The notes below the pieces were generated by a model, which saw only the letters and a program-made list of their open reading frames with translations, was not told the DNA's origin and made no database searches. Below are positions 12,601 to 24,820 of a DNA stretch of 64,000 bases, piece by piece (the first letter of the stretch is position 1; each line of letters begins with the position of its first letter). Position numbers and translations under genes: made by a program. Source of the DNA: Gyromitra esculenta. Lineage: Eukaryota; Ascomycota; Pezizomycetes; Pezizales; Discinaceae. Location of the stretch: positions 496,001 to 560,000 of the forward strand of contig JBCAML010000021.1 in the NCBI GenBank assembly GCA_038503075.1, in the 5' to 3' direction.

Positions 12601-14134
12601 AGGAAGGTAACAATGATAAGTTGGCAGGTGCAGAGAAGCCAAATTGTGATTGTCTTTGATGACAGAGTACTTACATACGTAGAAGGGACTTTTCTATGAA
12701 CTAAACTGTGAGCGTGCAGAGCCAGCTGGTGAATGAAGGCAGCGGGATCATCTATGATGTTGAGTCGAAGCCATCTCGCCCATTATCCTCCCTTTTCATG
12801 CGTTCTATTGTTCCCAGGCCCCAGGTATCTAGCCGTCAAATACAGGCAATTGAGGATTGTTGAGTAACGGATGATCACAGCGGCAAGCGCTCAATTGACG
12901 GCCGACTTTAGCTCCAGTACCATTCATTTACTGTAGAAACACACAGTGAGCAGGTACAGACAGTAAAAGAACCAGTTACCTGCATTTCCATCCACCTTCA
13001 CGAAGTCAGTCTGTGTCTGATAGATTCCCAAGCCTGTGGGTTGCTGCTGCGTCGCTTGAGAACAACAAACACCCACCACGGGGTTGTCCTGTCCCCTTCC
13101 CCGACCTGGTATAGCACACAATACGCAGCAGTTGCTCGTAGAGTACCAATTGCCCCTTGTCAGGTCCCCCTCGACCGTCTTTTTTCGTCCCATCTCCTCT
13201 CTGTGTCCCTGTCGCCGTCACGTTTACTCTCGCTCACTCGCTCGCACTCTCTTTCTTCCTCTCCCTCCCTCGCTCTCCTCTCCCCTCCGCCTTTTCCTCC
13301 CCTCCCCTCCTCTTCCTATCGCGCTTCCTTTCGCTCGCTTCCTTTCCCTACCCGTCCATCTCGGGGCTTCTGTCCGGTACAAGGAGATCGGTGTTGGTGA
13401 TAGACCTCAGAGAAGGCTCACTGTCAGCTACGCTGTCGGACAAGCCTCTCAGCCTCTCTTTTAACTCAAATTCTGACCATCAAGTGATTGCATTGTACAT
13501 GCATCGCCACTTCACGGTTCGTTGCCATCACGTCTGCTGCTGCTGCTAATGCATCTTTTCCATGTCCACTACTCCCCCATGCTTCGTCTAGACACCACTG
13601 ACACGGCTCAATCGTGCCTACCAACAGCTAGTTCCAGCACCCAAAAGGAAACAACCCGTTCACTCCTTTCGTATTCCAACTACCATTCGGCAACGTACCG
13701 GCGTACCAACTCGGATATCACAGCGAACTCGCGCCCGCTCCTAGGCCTTGCGAACCGAAGAAATATCGAAACAAATAATTATTTATTTATTTTGATAAAA
13801 CAGCAATCTTTTTTTCTCTCGGCCGTCGTAGCAATTCGATCAGTGTGAATCCTATCTCAACATTTCAACATTTCCCATCCACCCATCTCCGATTTCTGCT
13901 TTCCGGCTCAACGAATTTTCTTGGAGCGCGACTGGACTCGCTCTGTCTCTCTTTTATTTAACCGAAAATAAAACAATAGAATTTGCTGGGGAAAGGTGGG
14001 AACGGTAATTGGTTGACGGCTCTATCACGAGTATAAACGACTAAAAAATTTCTATTTAAACCATCGATCAGTCTTTCGTGTCTAAGTTTTCGCACGTGGC
14101 TATATTTTGAGACCCCGGTTTGGGTGTTGGGGAT
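6608..14134. other. 7.5 kb gene-poor region with pyrimidine-rich leader at its right end
   Basis: No open frame in this stretch carries a recognisable domain. The longest are below about 130 codons and lie in the C/T-rich part. TACATGTA palindromes occur at 7085-7092 overlapping 7091-7098, and at 10882-10889. From about 13178 to 13380 the plus strand is almost pure C/T runs (CTCTCC, CTTTCC repeats), the usual look of a fungal promoter or 5' leader, and belongs to the membrane-protein gene downstream. Weak open frames on the minus strand at 10839-11105 and 11842-12188 have no convincing start or splice pattern. The base composition does not show the extreme AT bias of heavily RIP-mutated DNA. 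Confidence 0.5.
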
Positions 14135-15950
14135 ATGGGTGTTTCTGCTGGGAAGATTGTGGGAGATGAAAGACAAAGCACCGGAATAAGTACTATTGGT
14201 GCTGGGAAAAATTCAGATGATGATGAGGATTTGAATTGGGAAGATTATGGGGAGCATGGTGGTGGAATACAAGCAGCAAATATTCCAAAATATCAACAAT
14301 CGATCGAAGAGATACGGATGATCGAACAACTTAACCAAAATTTAGCACACCAAAGGCACAAACGACTACATGCACGACAGGAGCTTGATGGAAACTTATC
14401 AGGGGATGTGGATACTGTAGGCAAGGTAGTGAATGCTGTATCTTCGAAGGTTTCTGACGTCCCAACCATCGCCGCACCAGTAGTCTCCCCTACCCTCGGC
14501 CTGTCAAGTTTGTCGATAGTTACCCCAAGTTCATTGGTTTCATCGCTTCCAACGGACATCAATACGAGTTCACCAATCGGAAGCTCACTGCAAACGCTCT
14601 TGAGCTCGACACCTTCCCCCTCGCCGGCCCAGACATCTTCAGACATGGCAATTCCACCTACAACCTCCTCTCCCTCTGCTACGTCAACGACCCCACCGTC
14701 GTCCCATGGTTCCCCAAATCCGGGCCCTTCTACGACGATCACTTCTTATTGGACGCCGGTGACACTCAGAAACAATGGGACATCGTCATCATCAAGTGGG
14801 TTACTCGAGTCCATCTTATGTAGACCCATGAAGTATTAACGTTCTTTGGGTAGTCAATACGAGGAGCTCTACAGTTACCATAGATGGAACTGTGATTGTA
14901 TTCGCGTTTTCAACGGATTCTGGTGGGTCAAATTTCCTCACACGTACAGGTAACAGCTCTACCCGTTCATCGGCAACAACAACAGCGGCATCATCATCAA
15001 GTTCTGGCACGTCGTCAAACAGCACAATTACTTCAACATTCTTCTCTTCTTCCCCCTCAACCGAGCTATGGGGTTCAGCAACCGATGTAGCTGGTGGGGC
15101 CGGGGCCGGGGATGTGACGCCAACCGGCAACACGGTTACAGCGCCATCAGCAACATCAACAGATGCACCAGCTGGGAATAGTAGTCCTCCAGTGAGCCCA
15201 AGTCTTCTTGGGGGTGTTCTTGGAGGGGTGGCAGGGCTTGCGTTTGTTCTGGTAGCGATATTATATCTGATCAGACGACACAGACAAGTTGCTGCTGCTG
15301 CTGCTAGAGACGAAGCAGGATATGGTGGGCCTTTGGGGGCAGGCGATGGGGGTATGGCCCAGCGATCGGGCATGATTCCTTTTGCTCTTGCTGGGAGGTT
15401 TTTTGCCAAGGAATCGGGGGCGAGCCGTGTAAGTCAGTCTTCGGAAGCGCCAACAATGCCTTCAGAAACTGGCTTCTACAAAGTTTCCGGTAGAAAACTG
15501 CCACCAGTTCTAGGAGGTCCACGGCCTGGCTATGGGTCCACTAGGTCTGCAGGGGGTTCTTCATTCTACCCTGATGAAGACGGTGCTTCGGGAACCGTAG
15601 CTTCTACGCCAAGTGTAGCGGGACCTTCGAGGTTTTCTTCGATGACGGCCGCTTCGGCATCACCAACTACTTCAACCGCTCCTATGAATTTAATTACTTC
15701 TGTACCTACACCAGTCTCAGTTACACATCCACACGTGGGATCCTCCTCTATGGCTCCTCCGCCCCCTCGAATACAAGAAGAGGCGGCAGAGAGCGATACC
15801 GAATCCACCCACAAATTTCCCAGACCACCGCCGTTTCCTAGGCAATTGAGTGCTATCAGCGTCGGGAGTGTGGGAAAGGATGGTGTAGGAAGATCGTTAC
15901 CTTCGCATGATGGATCACGAGCGTCCCGGTTTACAGAGGATATCGTCTAA
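14135..15950 (+). CDS. Ser/Thr-rich single-pass membrane protein (Mid2/Wsc-like architecture)
   Basis: Two exons, 14135-14795 and 14854-15950, are joined by a 58-nt intron (GTGGGT, ATTAAC branch, GTAG) that keeps the frame; predicted length about 585 residues. The N-terminal third is charged, then comes a long Ser/Thr/Pro-rich region typical of O-glycosylated wall-facing stalks, with a short ordered block around the intron (SYWTPVTL, STVTIDGTVIVF). One membrane segment lies near residues 340-365 (LLGGVLGGVAGLAFVLVAIL) and is followed by RRHRQ, a stop-transfer signal that places the C-terminus in the cytosol. The tail has Pro/Ser-rich motifs (APPPPRI). The layout recalls wall-stress sensors, but no family is identified. 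No signal peptide is visible; either the protein inserts by its internal segment or an upstream exon is missing. The start is the first ATG of the frame. Confidence 0.7.
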
Positions 15951-18900
15951 TATGGATTTTATGTGCAAAAGCTGGTTAGCAGTTGCTGGAAATCTATCTG
16001 AGGAATTGTATCCCAATTGATCATTTTAGGTGTTACTTTGCAAGCGTTTGTCATCTTCGTTGTCCCCTACTGTTTCATTTCTTCACGATACCTTACTTCG
16101 ATTCCCTTGTAGAGCTCCTCCTCACCGATGCTACTACTATTATTATTATAGTTATGTAACCTTTAATGTCTTCTGGTTTGGCGTCACGTATCTTCTTTTC
16201 TCGTTATCTTTTGTTTCGTTGTAAATTTTTTCGAGACTTTTTCGTGGTTTCCGCGAAAATCCTTCTCGCTGACCCACTGTTTTTTCCTATCTCGTGTTGG
16301 ATATCATAGGTTTTCATTCTCTATTTTTCATCTTATTAACATGCATCTAATGGAGGGTTCCATGTACTACTTACTACTTTTCCTCCTAACCTTGTTTCTC
16401 GGCTTCATCATTTTTCTCCTCTTTCGTTATTGAAGTTCCCTCCCCTTAGATGGGGCGGGGCATCTGTAGGTGGAGCGGAGAGAGAGTCATTGCGAGGCGT
16501 GCCTTTTTATCGAAAGAAAAGGGCACCCAGAGGATTTTAATACTGTTGGTGATTATATCGAAGGCTGCTCTTCATCATTGCTTCTATTTTTGCTTTGGTT
16601 TCCTTGGGTTGTATGTGAAGTGTATTCCAGTTTGTGGTTCTGTATCTGCCCTATGTGTTTTTGGCGTGTTGTATACCTCGAGAGAAAGGGCTGCAATCCT
16701 AGATTACTGTGATGCTTTGCAGGTTGTTTTTGTTTGGGCTCGTTTTTTTCTTTGGTTTTGGCTGGTAGGATAGGATTGCATTGATAGGTTGGGTTAGGTA
16801 GACCTGAATAGCTAGGATGGGCAAGGAGATTGCCGACAGAATATAGTAAGGCGCATTATCGTACTTGTTTTTTTTAAAAAGAAAGGATTGGTTATTTTCC
16901 CCATCGGCTACTATACCTTGAACCCTGGTCCTAAACTTGAAATCTGCAGCAAAACCTCCCCCATAATCCCACCACCAGGTGACCAGATGTCGCCATTCAC
17001 CAGGCTTCAATCCTATGTCGACGAATTATGTACTTCTCTCTCAGGACGGCTTGAATTCTTGAGCGGCAAGTAATAGCGGAGTTACCTGGTAAAGAACCGG
17101 ATTTGCATGTGCGTGAGTTGTCAGCGACCACGGGTTTGTGAATCGTGAGCCAGCCTGATTCACCTCGATCATTTTCGCGATAAGTAGCAGGTCGCGTGGC
17201 TGATTTGAAGGATTCTCTTCTTCGTGGACACAGACACGGACGGGGTTTTCTGCGGTTTGCTGGCACTGCTATTTTCAGATATTTTTTCGTTGCAATTAAA
17301 TTTTGCTTTTTGTTGCTCACCGGGGGGGGATGGTAGACCCAGGGATATGTATCAAGTGAAGACATTTCGCGCTAGACTGTTGATTTGGGGTTTGTCGCTA
17401 CTGGCTGTTCTAGAACACGTACATAATATTGGGGGGTGAGCGGTGGTGGTGAGTGGTGGTGGTAGGGAACGCTCATGGGAGCACATACAATTGCTGGCGG
17501 GAACGGAGATACGTATCGATATCATTGATTAGAGCAGAGAGAGAAAGAGAAAGAGATACGTACCTCAGAGTGATCAAAGTGTTGGTCATCGATCCAACTT
17601 GTGTCTCATTTTTTCTTTATCACATTCCGCACGGTACCTACATAACTACATGTAGCTCTTCTGTTTTGTTCTTGTTATTATCTGCAATGCACGAATGGAC
17701 GTCATCGAGTGATATCTTGTGGCCTGCCTTGCAGCTCGGTAGCCATCCTTGTTCTAGCGAGAAGGAAGTTCGCTTGCGATACGGAAGCAGAGTAAAAGCC
17801 TCGTTCTAGCAAATAGCCCTAAACGAAATTTCTGCCGCTGTCCCTCCCCCTCCCATCGTTTCATGGCATCTCCCCCTTTTTGGACTGGGGAATCCTGGTT
17901 GGGGTCTTTTTTAGATTGAGGGTTTGAGGGTCGAGCCAGTGGGACAAGGGTAGGATGTTAATATTCGCGCTTAAGTAAAGGAGGGATGAACTTTGCTGAT
18001 AAAATGCTCTTGCGATCAAAGTTGAGATCTGAGATTGAGGTGGTTCTTCAGTTCCTGGATCAGAGAGGGGGGATCCTCAGAAGCTTGATCGTTGGAGAAG
18101 ATAAGGTTTGGGTGTGTTTATGCAGAAGAGTTTCTAACCCGACTGTTGGGATTTAGCCTTTATGTGAACCTGGAACCCGCTGTCCCTGAATACTACATGT
18201 ATGTAAATGTGCTCTACATACCTACTGTACTAGATGTATGTATTTTGCTTGTAGCGAGTAAGTGATGTCTTTATCATTCTTTAAGGAAAGCTAGAGATTA
18301 GAGCTTGGGGGACGAAAAGGGTTGATCTCCAAACTTTTAACAATCTAATTCATCTTTTCTTTTTTTGATAGGTTTGGATGGACCAACATGACCTAGATAG
18401 ACTCTACAATCTCGAAAGATAGAGTAAGCAGCAAGCTTTGCTATTTTTATGCTTCTAGTTTCAGTCACGTTGGCAGTAACTTTTCAAGAGTCGTATATGG
18501 CTAAAGATGTTTGAAGCAGGAGTGAAACGGACACCCCGGTTTCCCACGCCACCGAGTGATAGTATATGACATTAATTATGGGTCACGAAGAAGCTTCATG
18601 CAATGTAGGACCATGGATGCAGGGGAAGTCACATACAAAACGTGTGAACTCTATTGATAAATTGCACTGGCTTTTTACCTTAATATAAATTACGTGCGAT
18701 GTACTTAAGCTTACGAAGACTGTAGGTCACAAGTTTTCCGGAGATTACTTTTCGCAATCTGGTGCAAAGGCACATTGTTTGTATATTTCAAAGCTCCATT
18801 AAGGGCGAAAACTTAGATTTACATCTATATCTCATCACATGGAGAATTTTAAAGAAAAAAATCATGCATTTAAATTCGCCTGAAAAATATAAAAAGCCAA

Positions 18901-18982
18901 GATATTTTTTTCTCTAATGTTCTGCCCGATTTAACTAAGTTTATTTTTCCCCACCAATTTGCCCAAAGAAAACCCATTCCCC
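15951..18982. other. 3 kb intergenic, between convergent genes
   Basis: The stretch lies between the 3' ends of the membrane-protein gene and acl2. It has short open frames only (up to 118 codons), none with a recognisable motif. TACATGTA palindromes occur at 17647-17654 and 18194-18201. A short AGAG-rich microsatellite lies around 17534-17555. I see no gene. Confidence 0.5.
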
Positions 18983-21129
18983 TTAACCGCTGTACTCCTG
19001 GACGTTTCCGACATTCTTGCCGAGAAGAGCCATGGGCACAATACCGGAAACGTGGCATTCAGGCCCATAGACGTGCATATCTAACTTGAGCTCCTGTCCA
19101 ACGGCCTTGATGTTCTTCAGACCCTCCTGATAATTAGGTCCAGCGCGGCGGACCCAGATCTGAACTTTGTGCTCCACGAACACCTGGGAAAACTCACGGA
19201 GAGCGCGGATAACACCCTTGAAAGTGGAGGCAACATTCTACAACATATTTTAGTATTGTAAGAAGAGACAAAGAGTGAAAAGAAGCTTACTGTAAAGTTG
19301 GCAATACCACCTCCAATGAAAAGGATACGGCCCTCTGGGTGGATAGGAGCACGTAGCATGAGGTCAAAGACAGTGCGAGCATAAAGGTAGGTTTGCCCCT
19401 CAGTGGGAGCACCAGAGTACTCTCCGTAGTTGGCCAATTCGCTTGAGAAACCAGATGAAGCAATGGCATCCGCGTAAACAACGGAAGCACCACCACCAGC
19501 AACAAGGGTCCACACTCGGCCAACAGGGTTCAAAACAGTCAGCTTAAGAGAGGCACCAGTCTTGGCATCGAGAGATGCAATATAACTGCCAAAAGTTAGC
19601 ATTACGGGTTTAAAGCCTCCCGAACGCGATAAAGTTAAAACTTACGCTTCCTCTTTGGTCAGCTCACGGCCGAAGGGAGCAGGGAACTCCATTGGTGGAC
19701 CAGCATCGATAGAGACGGTATCACTTCCAACTGGCCTTAGCCCCAAGGCAGCAGGGCCCCTAGCGATGGCCCACTTGGCACCGCACTCAAACTCGGCGGT
19801 CTGATCAAGCTTTGCAGCTAAATCCAGGAAGTGAACCTGAGCAGAGGTTTTATCCTCGTTAGGGATGACGACCAAGGGGTTGATCTCAAGGTAACTAGAA
19901 CGCCAGAAGTTCAACATTTTGGTCACAAGGGTCTCGATATAAGGGGACTAACGTGAACTGGCAATCAACGTAAACAGCGTAGAGTCTGGTAATGAAATCG
20001 ACCAAAACGTTGTGCACTCCTGAAGGGACCTTTTGTAGGAGGGTTTGGGCGATGACTTCGTTTGAAGGGTATCTAGGTAACGTTGCATATTAGTATAGTT
20101 CTAGGTGCCCACGGAGAAGAGTCAACTGACTTTGACAAATCAACTGGAATCAAGAGTTTTTCGGCTTTTTCGTCAACATCACCGACATCTACACCTCCCT
20201 CATGGGTAAAGAGGATCCAGTCGCCCTGTGCATATTTCGTATTAGTGGCTGTTTAAGTAGAGATCGTCTTTCGGAGATAACAGGAGCCTGTTATTGCCAA
20301 TTTCGGCGGTGGAAACTGTAAAACAGCTCGTTTGCTATAGAAAAAGGAAAGAAAACAAGAAATCTGAAGAAATGTATAACTGTGCAGATCAACGCTGCTT
20401 AGGTCCGGTAATTAAACTTTGGGAAAGCCGATAAGCGAGAAAACGGGCTGCAATGCAGAGTCATACAGGGGAAGGTAGTGCACAGCTCCCGTATCAATCA
20501 CCGTTGGGTGGGAGACATCCGCTCGACCGAGGGGACATAAAGCTTTTAAGATGCCCACAACCCAACGACCACCAAACCACTCCATGCGAAGACAACGAAA
20601 CATACGAAGATGGATATAACACCACAACTCGGAAAAAAAGGGCCAAAAGAGACAATGTTTGATCGGGGAAACGAAAAAACTGTTAACTAACCTCTCTAAC
20701 TGAGTTGATGTTGATATAGTATTCCTCCTCAGCCTTGTGTGGGCAGAACGGTTCAACCAGGAATGTCCTCAGGTATCCTTTGACAGTCTCAACTTGGATT
20801 TCCTTCCCGGCCTTCTCCTCGATCCAAGCACGTGCATCAGCCCATGACTTGTTCAATGCCAACAATCCGGCCTTTCCACGTCTTTTGATAAGCTGGTCAG
20901 GCTTCGCAACGAATTTGGCACCAGCCTCGAGCAACCAAGGGTATTGCTGTTCGGCAGCATCACAGACAGCAGAGGGAGATGAACCCTCGCCGAAGAACAG
21001 TGAGGCGAGCTTTGGCGGGGCATTGTGAGGAGGGGGAGGGAGGGTTGATGGAGCAATGACGGCCGAACGGGTGAGGTGATAGTTCAGGATAGCCTTTCCG
21101 TCAGCTTCGTGGATAGACTTAGCGGACAT
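18983..21129 (-). CDS. acl2: ATP-citrate lyase subunit 2 (ATP-grasp, small subunit)
   Basis: Six exons by my reading: 21129-20692, 20225-20131, 20072-19953, 19894-19646, 19585-19291 and 19237-18983, for 483 residues, the normal size of this subunit in ascomycetes. With the partner subunit it converts citrate, ATP and CoA to oxaloacetate, acetyl-CoA, ADP and phosphate in the cytosol, feeding lipid and sterol synthesis and protein acetylation. The N-terminal part is the ATP-grasp fold (RRGKAG near residues 83-88, [18 protein letters not shown]). The C-terminal part holds the citrate-binding Rossmann-like domain ([16 protein letters not shown] region and [11 protein letters not shown]). All joins restore conserved sequence. 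Intron 1 is 466 nt, the others 53-60 nt. The gene is divergent from acl1. The start is the conserved MSAKSI. Confidence 0.96.
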
Positions 21130-22497
21130 TGTAAGGGATGCTTGGAATTGCTGGAGGACTAATGAATTGAGGGTTCAAGAACGACGAGAAGAAGGAGATG
21201 GAAATGGAGAGGATGAAGTCGAATCGAAGAGGGGGAAGAAGAGGAAACAGGACAATTGATGAAGTGCAGGAAGGAGAGGTGTGGGGTTGGCGGGCTGGTC
21301 TTGAGTTTTTGAGAAAATGGGAGAGGGGTGTGTCGAGTAACAACAGCCACCCTGGGGACTTACTTCGGTTGAGAGCTGCAGCGACAGCAAACCGCAGTTA
21401 CGCCGATTTCAATTCGTTGAGCCTTGGGGTTTTTTTTTCGCGGGCCCCAGCACAGGCAGGAGGAAGTTGAACGAGTTGGGGCCACAGGGAAAAGAGATCC
21501 CCGCTACTTTGGTCCAAATATTAGTGAGCTGGGTCCATGTTCCCATTCAGGGTAAATCTACGCTTTCGTGGGTCTGGGCTGCTAAACCCGAGTAAGGCTA
21601 CTCTTGACCCTGGGTACCCCGCCCTAGCTATTTTGGGCGATGATCGTCACAAAGCCACACCTGCGCCACGATCATATCCCCGCGTTTTCCACCAAACGAG
21701 TTATTTTATCAGTTTGCACAGGGTGTTTTACGGGTCCCAACAGAACACCAAGCGACCATTACAGTGTCACACACGCCGCGCAGGGTCCTCCCAGGTTCGC
21801 GACCAACGGGGCCACACGCTTCGGATCCCATGTCCCCCAACGATCTGGGCTTGGAATCACCAGCCGAAAAAGAAGACTTCCTCACCGTCTCCGACCTCGT
21901 TCTCATTCCTCGTTCCTCTCGTTCCTCATCCTCACTCTGCTCTTCTTCATCTCGTCTTTCATCAGCCGTCACTTCATTGTCCTGGTACTCCTCTTCCTTG
22001 TGAGTTTCGACCTTCAAAAGTCCTTCAAGTTTCCCACAATTTCCTCCTCGCATCTCTCACTGACTCGAAAGACAACCAGTCCATCATCCAATTCCTCGCA
22101 TCCAGCACCTCCTTCTTGTTCCACATCTTCTTTAGCTCTGTTAAGCGAATTGAATTGGTAAGTTGAAAAATCTACTGGCAGACTCCCCCGCTTCCTTTCG
22201 TTGTGGTTCCTGTGATGTGTTCGACCATGCATATGGACCAAATGAGGGGTTCTCAGGCATTGAAAGCTTGTGGTGGAAAGAGGATTGGGCGTGTATGCAC
22301 TGCATCGCTGTACTTGCATTGTGGTCTCTCTGATTGCGATCTTACCTTGGACTTTTCTTACTATCACCCCACCTCGCTCCTGTTTCTTATTGCTACTTGC
22401 ACCTTTCGAATTTTATCAATTGCCTCCTCGAAGCTTCACTTTGTCTTTCTAACCTTCGTTAATTTTACTAACTTGTCTAAAGATTTGAATTTTCGAG
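21130..22497. promoter_or_regulatory. Shared divergent promoter of acl2 and acl1
   Basis: This 1.37 kb stretch separates the two divergent starts of one enzyme's subunits, an arrangement known from other Pezizomycotina that allows co-regulation. Both flanks carry pyrimidine-rich runs on their own coding strand: about 21180-21260 (purine-rich as printed) for acl2 and about 21880-22140 for acl1. Open frames in it are low-complexity by-products of these tracts. I could not assign specific factor sites with confidence. Confidence 0.7.
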
Positions 22498-24820
22498 ATG
22501 TCTTCTGCTTCTCTTGCCCCACCACCTGCCCATGGCAAGCAGGCCTCTGCCAACGATAATATTCGCCGCTTCACTGCTCCCTCTCGCCCGAGGTCTCCTC
22601 AAGCAGAGCACACTCTGTTCCATCCCAAGACTCGTGCCTTTGTCTACGGACTGCAACCCAAAGCATGCCAGGGAATGTTGGATTTCGACTTCATTTGTAG
22701 GTACCCCTAAGCTTTGATGAACGATTGCCGAACAATTGATGAAATTGTTACAATTTTTCAATCCTGAAGCTAGAGTCGATGAAAACTTTATCTTAACATT
22801 ATTGGAATGATAGGCAAGCGCACAACTCCTAGTGTAGCCGGTATAATCTACCCATTCGGTGGGCAGTTCGTTTCCAAGATGTACTGGGGAACTTCCGAGA
22901 CCCTGCTCCCAGTTTACCAGGCTGTGGACAAGGCTTGCGAGAAGCATCCTGAGGTTGATACTGTAAGCGCCCCTGCCACGGATGTGGCTGCATCTTGTCT
23001 AACATAGCCAGGTCGTGAACTTTGCTAGTTCTCGTTCGGTGTACAGCAGCACCTTGGAGCTGATGGAGAAGCCCCAAATCAAGACCATTGCCATCATTGC
23101 TGAAGGTGTCCCAGAAAGGCGTGCGCGTGAAATCATGCACATTGCCCAACAGAAGGGCATCACTATCATCGGCCCTGCCACTGTTGGTGGAATTAAGCCT
23201 GGCTCATTCAAGATTGGTAACACTGGTGGCATGATGGACAACATTGTTGCTTCCAAGCTTTACCGTCAAGGATCTGTTGGATATGTTTCCAAATCTGGTG
23301 GTATGTCTAACGAGTTAAACAATATTATCTCTACGACCACGAACGGTGTTTACGAGGGTGTTGCTATCGGGGGAGACAGATACCCAGGAACAACTTTCAT
23401 TGAGCACTTGCTGAGGTATGCTTTTGTCGCAATTACCCAGTTGAATCTCGTTTTGATCTTGTTGGCTCACAAATAATGTAGATACCAAGCCGATCCTGAG
23501 TGCAAGATCTTAGTCCTCCTTGGTGAGGTTGGAGGTGTTGAAGAGTACCGTGTTATCGAAGCAGTGAAGCAGGGAGTTATCACCAAGCCTATTGTCGCCT
23601 GGGCCATCGGAACCTGTGCGTCCATGTTTAAGACTGAGGTCCAATTCGGACACGCTGGCTCTTTCGCCAATTCTCAGCTTGAGACCGCCGCTACTAAGAA
23701 TGCGGCCATGAAGGAAGCTGGATTCCACGTCCCCGCAACCTTCGAAGAATTCCCAGAAACCCTCAGAGAAGTTTACGAGGGACTCGTCGCCGCTGGAACC
23801 ATCGTTCCCCAACCCGAGCCAATTCCCCCCAAGATTCCTATTGATTACTCGTGGGCCCAGGAGCTCGGCCTCGTCCGTAAGCCAGCTGCCTTCATCTCCA
23901 CTATCTCCGACGATCGTGGCCAAGAGCTCCTTTACGCTGGTATGCCTATCTCAGATGTCTTCAAAGAAGAGATCGGTATCGGAGGTGTCATGTCTCTGTT
24001 GTGGTTCCGTCGCCGTCTGCCCGACTATGCCTCTAAGTTCTTGGAGATGGTCTTGATGTTGACTGCCGATCACGGTCCGGCCGTCTCTGGTGCCATGAAC
24101 ACTATCATCACTACCAGAGCCGGAAAGGATTTGATTTCTGCTTTGGTTTCTGGTCTATTGACTATCGGAGAAAGATTCGGTGGTGCCCTCGACGGAGCTG
24201 CCGCTGAGTTCACTGGTGCTTTTGACAAGGGCCTGAGCCCCAGAGATTTCGTTGATACCATGAGGAAGCAGAACAAGCTGAGTAAGTCATTGCTGAAACC
24301 CCTTTTAACGTATGGTGCTGATTTCTTTAAAGTTCCTGGTATTGGCCACAAAGTCAAGTCCCGGAACAACCCCGATCTCCGTGTCGAGCTTGTTAAGGAG
24401 TTTGTCCTCAAGCGATTTCCTTCACATAAGCTCTTGGATTACGCCCTTGCCGTCGAGTCCGTCACTACCAGCAAGAAGGACAACTTGATCCTCAATGTTG
24501 ATGGATGTGTCGCCGTGTGCTTCGTTGACCTAATCCGAAACTGTGGTGCTTTCTCTGCCGAAGAGGCCGAAGATTACCTGAGGGTAACCAGTCCGATAAC
24601 CACAGCTTATCTAGTGTCTTGCTAACATGATTCACAGATGGGTGTTCTTAACGGTCTCTTCGTCCTCGGACGTTCCATCGGTTTGATTGCCCATTACCTC
24701 GATCAGAAGAGGCTGAGGACTGGTCTGTACAGACATCCTTGGGACGATATCACATACCTCCTCCCCAACCTCCAGGGCAATGCGCCAGGAAACGAAGGCA
24801 GAGTAGAAGTTACCCTCTAA
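22498..24820 (+). CDS. acl1: ATP-citrate lyase subunit 1 (CoA-ligase/citryl-CoA lyase, large subunit)
   Basis: Six exons: 22498-22696, 22814-22962, 23012-23415, 23482-24281, 24333-24583 and 24638-24820, for 661 residues, the usual size. The N-terminal half is the succinyl-CoA-synthetase-like CoA-binding and ligase part. The motif FGHAGSF carries the catalytic histidine (His308 by my count) that is phosphorylated by ATP and passes phosphate to citrate. The C-terminal part is citrate-synthase-like ([41 protein letters not shown]) and cleaves citryl-CoA. The C-terminus ends [14 protein letters not shown], typical of the family. Intron 4 (24282-24332) is 51 nt with no in-frame stop, so its retention would only insert 17 residues near the lyase active region. 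The gene pairs with acl2 across the shared promoter. Confidence 0.97.

Noticed and set aside
13041..13549. Three overlapping plus-strand frames of about 120-130 codons
   Set aside because: They derive from the pyrimidine-rich leader, which lacks stop codons in any frame; Ser/Leu/Pro low complexity only.
14458..14820. An open frame reading YPKFIGFIASNGHQYEF and LLSLCYVNDPTVV, which looks like a globular protein with C-ending codons
   Set aside because: It is the shadow of the Ser/Thr/Pro-rich frame: with C at the second codon position of that frame, the shifted frame automatically has C in third position. It has no ATG and the other frame splices cleanly.
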